From Spirochaetales bacterium (GTDB taxonomy: Bacteria > Spirochaetota > Spirochaetia > Treponematales > UBA12059), in NCBI GenBank assembly GCA_016938515.1, contig JAFGUM010000231.1, positions 1 to 10,757 of the forward strand: a stretch of DNA of 10,757 nucleotides. Reading direction: 5' to 3'. Below are positions 6,867-10,757 of this stretch, in pieces; position 1 is the stretch's first letter, and each line of letters begins with the position of its first letter. The notes under the pieces are model-generated. The model ran no database searches. It was given only the letters and a program-made list of their open reading frames with translations, and was not told the DNA's origin. Position numbers and translations under genes: made by a program.

Positions 6867-9730
6867 AGGTAAGCTTTTATCTCAACTCCCGCGCCGTATC
6901 GTGGGACTGCGAGCCAGGTGAAACACTGCGCTCGGCGCTGAGGCGCAAGGGCATCATATCGGTGCGAGACGGCTGCGACGGCGAGGGATCCTGCGGCCTC
7001 TGCGCGGTACTGCTGAACGGCCGGCTGGTCAACTCGTGCCAGATTCTGGCGCCCCAGGTTGAAGGCCAGAAAATCTTCACCGTCGACTGGTACTCGAAGG
7101 ATCGGAAGCTATCCATCGTGCAGCGCTCGCTCATCGACGCTTCGTGCGTTCAGTGCGGGTATTGCACGCCCGCGGTGACGCTGGCCCTGCACGAGCTGCT
7201 CGAGCGGAGTCCCGACCCGGACGAAGACGAGATACGCGACGCGCTGTCCGGCACGCTGTGCCGCTGCACCGGTTACGAGCAGTTCTACGACGCGGCCAAA
7301 ATGGCGTCTAAGCGCTTGTCAGACCCGACGTACCAGCCTCCTGTCGGCCCCGAGTTCAAGCCGGACCTTCGCCATGTAGGCAAAGACAGGGAAAAGGTAG
7401 ACGCGGCTGCTCTGGCCCGCGGCGAGAAGGCGTACGTAGAAGACAGGGTAGACGCTGACGCCTGCCACCTCCAGCTTTTAATGTCTCCTCACGCGCACGC
7501 ATGGATCAAGCGCATAGACGTCTCGAAAGCGCTCGAGATGCCGGGCGTGGTCGACATCGTCACGCACGAAAACTGTCCTGACAGCGTCTATACCACGGCA
7601 GGCCAGGGCTACCCCGAACCGAGCCCCTACGACCAGCGCATGTTCCCGAGAAAAGTCAGGCACGTCGGTGATCGCGTGGCGGCGGTACTTGCAGAAACAC
7701 CAGAACAGGCGCGCGCGGCTATAGAGCGCATTGCGGTTGAGTACGAGGTTCTCGAGCCGGTGCTGTCGATAGCCGACGCCAAGGCGCCGGGAGCTCCGAT
7801 TGTCCATCACGGCGACGTATCGTACGTAGTAGGCGAGCCGCCAGCAGGCAGCTCGGTAAAGGGTGACGGCAGGGACGACCCGATACTGTACCAGTTTCCG
7901 CTGCACGCCGACCCGCACCGCAACCTCGCGGCCAGCGTCGCCGATGGCATCGGTGACGTGGAACGGGGGTTTGCGGAGGCAGACGTGGTTATAGAGCGCA
8001 CCTACGTTGGCACGCGGGTACAGTGTACGCCGATGGAGCCGCACGTCGTATACGCCAAGGTCGACTCGGGTAGGCTCGTCATCCACGCGTCCACCCAGGT
8101 ACCGTGGCACCTGCGCAGGATAGTCGCGCGCGCCATAGGCATTTCGGAGAACAAGGTACGCGTCATAAAGGAGCGCGTTGGCGGTGGCTTCGGCGCCAAG
8201 CAGGACATCGTACTCGAGGACGTGGCAGGCTACATGGCCTGGAAAACGGGGCGTCCGGTATTCTTCCGTTACGACCGCGCTATGGAGTTCATGACGAGCC
8301 GCACTAGGCACGGCATGGAAATCACCGTAAAGCTGGGCGCGAAACGGGACGGAACGCTTACGGCGATGGAAATGAAGGTAGACGCGGACACTGGCCCCTA
8401 CGGTCAGCACTGCCTGACGGTACCGATGAACGCGGTATCCAAGAGCCTGCCGCTCATCCTGTGCGACAACGCGCGCTTCGAGGTCAAGACGTACTACACG
8501 AACCTGTCGCCGGCAGGCGCGTACCAGGGTTACGGCGCGCCCAAGGGTTCTTTCGCGCTGCAAACGGCTCTCGCCGAACTCGCCTCAGAACTCGGTATCG
8601 ACCAACTGGCTCTCATAGAGAAAAACCGTGTCCGTTCGGGCTCGCGCATAGAGATACTCCGCAGCCTCGGCGAGGGCAGGCCCGGCGCGCCGGTAACGCT
8701 CGGCGAGTGTGGCCTGGGCGAGATGATAGACCGCGGGCGCAAGGCGTTCTCGTGGGACAAGCCCAAGCCGGAGTCATCGGATCCCGACTGGAAAATTGGC
8801 CGCGGCGCGGTGATTATCCAGCAGGGCTCGGGCTTGCCGGGACTCGATGCCGCCAACGCCGAGCTCAGGCTGCTGACCGATGGAACGCTGCTGATGCTCT
8901 CGGGAGGCGCAGACCTGGGTACGGGCCTCGATACGGTAACGGCTAAGGCCGCCGCGGAAATCATGGGCCTCGATATGGAGGATGTAACGGTAGTCTCCGG
9001 CGACACCGACACCACGCCGTTCGACAAGGGTGCCTACGCCAGCTCGGGAACCTACTTCTCGGGCAACGCGGCGGTGCGCGCGGCTGAAGACCTGCGGGAC
9101 AAGTGCTTCAGGGTGGCGTCGGAGATACTCGGAGAACCGGTAGCCGACCTGGCCATCGTCCCGCGTGGCATCGTGCGCGGCAAGCGCGGCGAGATAACGC
9201 TGGCCAAGCTGGCGCACATGGCGACGCAGGGAGAGGGACACGGTGACCTCATCGGCATGGGTACCTTCAAGACGGAACACGCGGCATTCCCGTACGGCGC
9301 GCACTTCGTAGAAGCGGCCGTGAACGTGAGAACCGGCGAAGTCAAGCTCAAACGCTTTCACGCGTACCAGGATTGCGGCACCCCCATCAACCCGGCGCTC
9401 GCCATCGGGCAGATTTACGGCGGCGTGATGAAGGCCATAGGCCATTCGCTGTACGAAGAGCTGCTATTCGACGAGAAGGGCGCGCCGATCAACCTCGGCT
9501 TTACCGACTACAAAATTCCATCGATATACGAGGTGCCGGAGGATTTTCACGTTGAGCTGGTGCCGGTAGAAGACGAAATTGGACCGTTTGGCGGCAAAAG
9601 TGTGTCCGAGATTTCACTCAACAGCGCCGCGCCCGCGATCAGCATCGCCATCCACGACGCCGTTGGTGCGTGGTGTCGCGTATGGCCGTTTACCCCCGAG
9701 CGTGTATTACGCGCCATGGGCAAGCTGTAA
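6863..9730 (+). CDS. xdhD: Molybdenum hydroxylase, fused 2Fe-2S and Mo-binding subunit (XdhD-like)
   Basis: A 955-residue protein, the same length within a residue or so as E. coli XdhD and alignable throughout. Residues 1-80 form the plant-type 2Fe-2S domain (C38, C44, C47, C59). Residues 90-140 form the second 2Fe-2S domain (C98 and C101 in QCGYCTPA, C133 and C135 in CRCTGY). From about 190 onward is the molybdopterin part: SPHAHA, RHVGDRVAAV, VGGGFGAKQD at 439-448, GAYQGYGAPKG around Q555, GADLGTGLDT around T687, and GGKSVSE with E916 at the place of the catalytic Glu of xanthine dehydrogenase. Family members are thought to carry labile selenium at molybdenum; there is no in-frame UGA, so no selenocysteine. 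It hydroxylates a purine or other N-heterocycle (inference). AAGGA at 6852-6856 precedes the start, which overlaps ygfM. Unlike E. coli XdhD as I recall it, all Fe-S cysteines are present. Confidence 0.95.
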   Translation: MKVSFYLNSRAVSWDCEPGETLRSALRRKGIISVRDGCDGEGSCGLCAVLLNGRLVNSCQILAPQVEGQKIFTVDWYSKDRKLSIVQRSLIDASCVQCGYCTPAVTLALHELLERSPDPDEDEIRDALSGTLCRCTGYEQFYDAAKMASKRLSDPTYQPPVGPEFKPDLRHVGKDREKVDAAALARGEKAYVEDRVDADACHLQLLMSPHAHAWIKRIDVSKALEMPGVVDIVTHENCPDSVYTTAGQGYPEPSPYDQRMFPRKVRHVGDRVAAVLAETPEQARAAIERIAVEYEVLEPVLSIADAKAPGAPIVHHGDVSYVVGEPPAGSSVKGDGRDDPILYQFPLHADPHRNLAASVADGIGDVERGFAEADVVIERTYVGTRVQCTPMEPHVVYAKVDSGRLVIHASTQVPWHLRRIVARAIGISENKVRVIKERVGGGFGAKQDIVLEDVAGYMAWKTGRPVFFRYDRAMEFMTSRTRHGMEITVKLGAKRDGTLTAMEMKVDADTGPYGQHCLTVPMNAVSKSLPLILCDNARFEVKTYYTNLSPAGAYQGYGAPKGSFALQTALAELASELGIDQLALIEKNRVRSGSRIEILRSLGEGRPGAPVTLGECGLGEMIDRGRKAFSWDKPKPESSDPDWKIGRGAVIIQQGSGLPGLDAANAELRLLTDGTLLMLSGGADLGTGLDTVTAKAAAEIMGLDMEDVTVVSGDTDTTPFDKGAYASSGTYFSGNAAVRAAEDLRDKCFRVASEILGEPVADLAIVPRGIVRGKRGEITLAKLAHMATQGEGHGDLIGMGTFKTEHAAFPYGAHFVEAAVNVRTGEVKLKRFHAYQDCGTPINPALAIGQIYGGVMKAIGHSLYEELLFDEKGAPINLGFTDYKIPSIYEVPEDFHVELVPVEDEIGPFGGKSVSEISLNSAAPAISIAIHDAVGAWCRVWPFTPERVLRAMGKL

Positions 9731-9749
9731 CGGATCGAAGAGAAGATAG

Positions 9750-9893
9750 CCACGGAGGCACGGAGGCACGGAGACACAGAGGAAGAGAAGAAGAGCTGGA
9801 AATAGGGCGTAAGGAAGGAAACAGATATGGAAATTATTCCTTGTCTTTTAATTTCGTATCCTTTCTTAACTCCGTGTCTCCGTGTCTCTGTGG
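9750..9893 (+). repeat. Inverted-repeat element 3, four-unit left arm
   Basis: The left arm (9750-9781) has four units, CCACGGAG, GCACGGAG, GCACGGAG and ACACAGAG. The right arm (9870-9893) has three in reverse complement. The outer 24 bases pair at 21 positions, and the other three would be G-U pairs in the + strand RNA, so the transcript could form an unbroken 24-pair stem. The 88-base centre is purine-rich on the left (run at 9778-9795) and T-rich on the right, as in the other two elements. It begins 19 bases after the xdhD stop. No transposase is present. Confidence 0.9.
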
Positions 9894-9913
9894 TTATTAT
9901 TTAGTATCTAAGG

Positions 9914-9919
9914 TATAAC
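9914..9919 (+). promoter_or_regulatory. Possible -10 box for ygeW
   Basis: TATAAC lies 40 bases before the ygeW start, downstream of element 3. The spot 17 bases upstream reads TGGTTA, a poor -35. This is only a weak candidate, kept because ygeW is separated from xdhD by 229 bases and may need its own promoter. Confidence 0.2.
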
Positions 9920-9946
9920 CGGCCTGGTATGGGTCGGACGAAATGC

Positions 9947-9953
9947 AGGGAGG
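9947..9953 (+). promoter_or_regulatory. Strong ribosome binding site of ygeW
   Basis: AGGGAGG lies 6 bases before ATG 9960. It is the strongest ribosome site in the window and fixes the start of the gene that runs off the right end. Confidence 0.8.
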
Positions 9954-9959
9954 TTACGC

Positions 9960-10757
9960 ATGGGCGTTAACGAGATCAAGTCGATGATCGACCAGCTGTC
10001 GACCAAGAAAATCGACATGTATCACAAGGACTTTCTCCTTACCTGGGAGAAAAGCCGGGCGGAGCTGGACGCGACCTTCATCGTGGCGGATATACTGCGC
10101 GCGATGAGGGAAGCCAACATCAGCCCCAGGATATGGGACTCCGGTATAGCCGTATCCAATTTCAGGGACAACTCCACCAGAACGCGCTTCTCATATGCCA
10201 GCGCAGCCGATCTTCTGGGTCTGTACGTGCAGGATCTGGACGAGGGCAAGAGCCAGATAGCCCACGGCGAGACGGTCAGGGAAACAGCCAACATGATCAG
10301 CTTCCTGTCGGAAGCGATAGGCATCCGCGACGACATGTACCTGGGAGAAGGCGACAAATACCAGCGCGAAGTGGCGCAGGCCCTCGACGACGGCGTGGCC
10401 GGCGGCGTGCTGCCCGACAGGCCCACCATTGTCAACCTTCAGAGCGACATAGACCACCCTACGCAGTCCATGGCAGACATCCTGCATCTGGCCCACTACT
10501 TCGGTGGCGTAGACAAACTCAAGGGCAAAAAAATTGCCATGTCCTGGGCGTATTCTCCTTCGTACGGCAAGCCACTGTCGGTACCTCAGGGCATCATCGG
10601 GCTGGCCAGTCGTTTTGGCATGGACATAGTGCTTGCCCACCCCGAAGGTTACGACCTCATACCGGAAGTTGTAGAGCAGTCTAAAAAACAGGCGCTGGAG
10701 TCCGGCGGCTCGTTCCGGCACGTCAACTCGATGGACGAAGCCTTCAAGGACGCAGAC
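9960..10757 (+). CDS. ygeW: YgeW-type knotted carbamoyltransferase, 3' end missing
   Basis: Partial gene: ATG 9960 begins a frame open to the window edge, giving 266 residues of about 400. It belongs to the aspartate/ornithine carbamoyltransferase superfamily. The carbamoyl-phosphate motif STRTR is at 72-76 (DNSTRTRF), and HPTQ at 166-169 within SDIDHPTQSMAD completes the phosphate site. The segments ARG-side SNFRDNSTRTR and LDEGKSQIAHGETVRET fit the YgeW group, which has a knotted C-terminal domain like acetylornithine and succinylornithine transcarbamylases. The natural substrate is unknown. In E. coli the gene neighbours a carbamate kinase, so a catabolic (phosphorolytic) direction yielding carbamoyl phosphate is commonly proposed. 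No usual ornithine or aspartate signature can be tested, because the second-substrate loop lies outside the window. It is set apart from xdhD by an inverted-repeat element and has its own strong ribosome site. Confidence 0.93.
   Translation, partial: MGVNEIKSMIDQLSTKKIDMYHKDFLLTWEKSRAELDATFIVADILRAMREANISPRIWDSGIAVSNFRDNSTRTRFSYASAADLLGLYVQDLDEGKSQIAHGETVRETANMISFLSEAIGIRDDMYLGEGDKYQREVAQALDDGVAGGVLPDRPTIVNLQSDIDHPTQSMADILHLAHYFGGVDKLKGKKIAMSWAYSPSYGKPLSVPQGIIGLASRFGMDIVLAHPEGYDLIPEVVEQSKKQALESGGSFRHVNSMDEAFKDAD

Noticed and set aside
7478..8563. Long open frame (361 codons) on the minus strand inside xdhD
   Set aside because: It lies opposite strongly conserved xdhD coding sequence, is rich in Arg/Val/Tyr as expected of an antisense shadow in GC-rich DNA, and shows no family motif or ribosome site.
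6863..9730. Selenocysteine in XdhD
   Set aside because: No in-frame UGA before the terminal stop. Selenium in this family is thought to be a labile cofactor ligand, not selenocysteine.
9750..9781. Tandem 8-base repeats considered as a CRISPR array
   Set aside because: Units are 8 bases and directly adjacent, with no unique spacers of CRISPR length, and the other side is an inverted copy.
9670..9918. 82-codon frame across the end of xdhD and element 3
   Set aside because: It overlaps conserved xdhD sequence in another frame and otherwise translates only the repeat; no ribosome site.
9731..9959. Riboswitch or classical rho-independent terminator in the spacer before ygeW
   Set aside because: I see no compact GC stem followed by a T run and no recognisable riboswitch core; the only structure is the repeat element.

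Overview
The window is a GC-rich, densely packed bacterial segment with every gene on the + strand. It belongs to the accessory gene cluster known from Escherichia coli as the ygeW-ygeY-ssnA-ygfM-xdhD region, usually linked to labile-selenium molybdenum hydroxylases and to purine or ureido-compound catabolism. There are no rRNA or tRNA genes, so I cannot name a phylum. The gene set (Mo/Fe-S hydroxylase, catabolic-type carbamoyltransferase) suggests an anaerobic or facultative heterotroph. Strong AGGAGG-type ribosome sites point to a bacterium. Codon use is GC-rich but unusually tolerant of ATA (Ile) and GTA (Val).

Layout: (1) 2-460, the 3' end of an SsnA-type amidohydrolase, overlapping ygeY (457-1677), an M20 metallohydrolase. 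(2) 1852-3054, a threonine-synthase-like PLP enzyme with a zinc ribbon, standing alone. (3) 3218-9730, four overlapping genes: a cysteine-synthase/CBS-like PLP enzyme, an 8-oxoguanine-deaminase-type amidohydrolase, the FAD subunit YgfM, and the fused 2Fe-2S/Mo subunit XdhD. (4) 9960 to the window edge, YgeW, a knotted carbamoyltransferase cut off at its 3' end.

The units are separated by three related inverted-repeat elements (1688-1820, 3067-3180, 9750-9893). Each arm is built from three or four 8-base units of the form CACGGAG plus one variable base, and each element lies 10-19 bases after a stop codon. Every non-overlapping gene junction in the window carries one, and no overlapping junction does.

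How the genes may work together (inference): XdhD with YgfM would hydroxylate a purine-like or other N-heterocyclic substrate. The two amidohydrolases and the M20 hydrolase would deaminate it or open and cleave the product. YgeW would act on a carbamoyl compound in the catabolic direction. The two fold-type-II PLP enzymes would process an amino-acid product, taking the place that diaminopropionate ammonia-lyase (YgeX) holds in E. coli. The order of steps and the true substrates cannot be read from the sequence.
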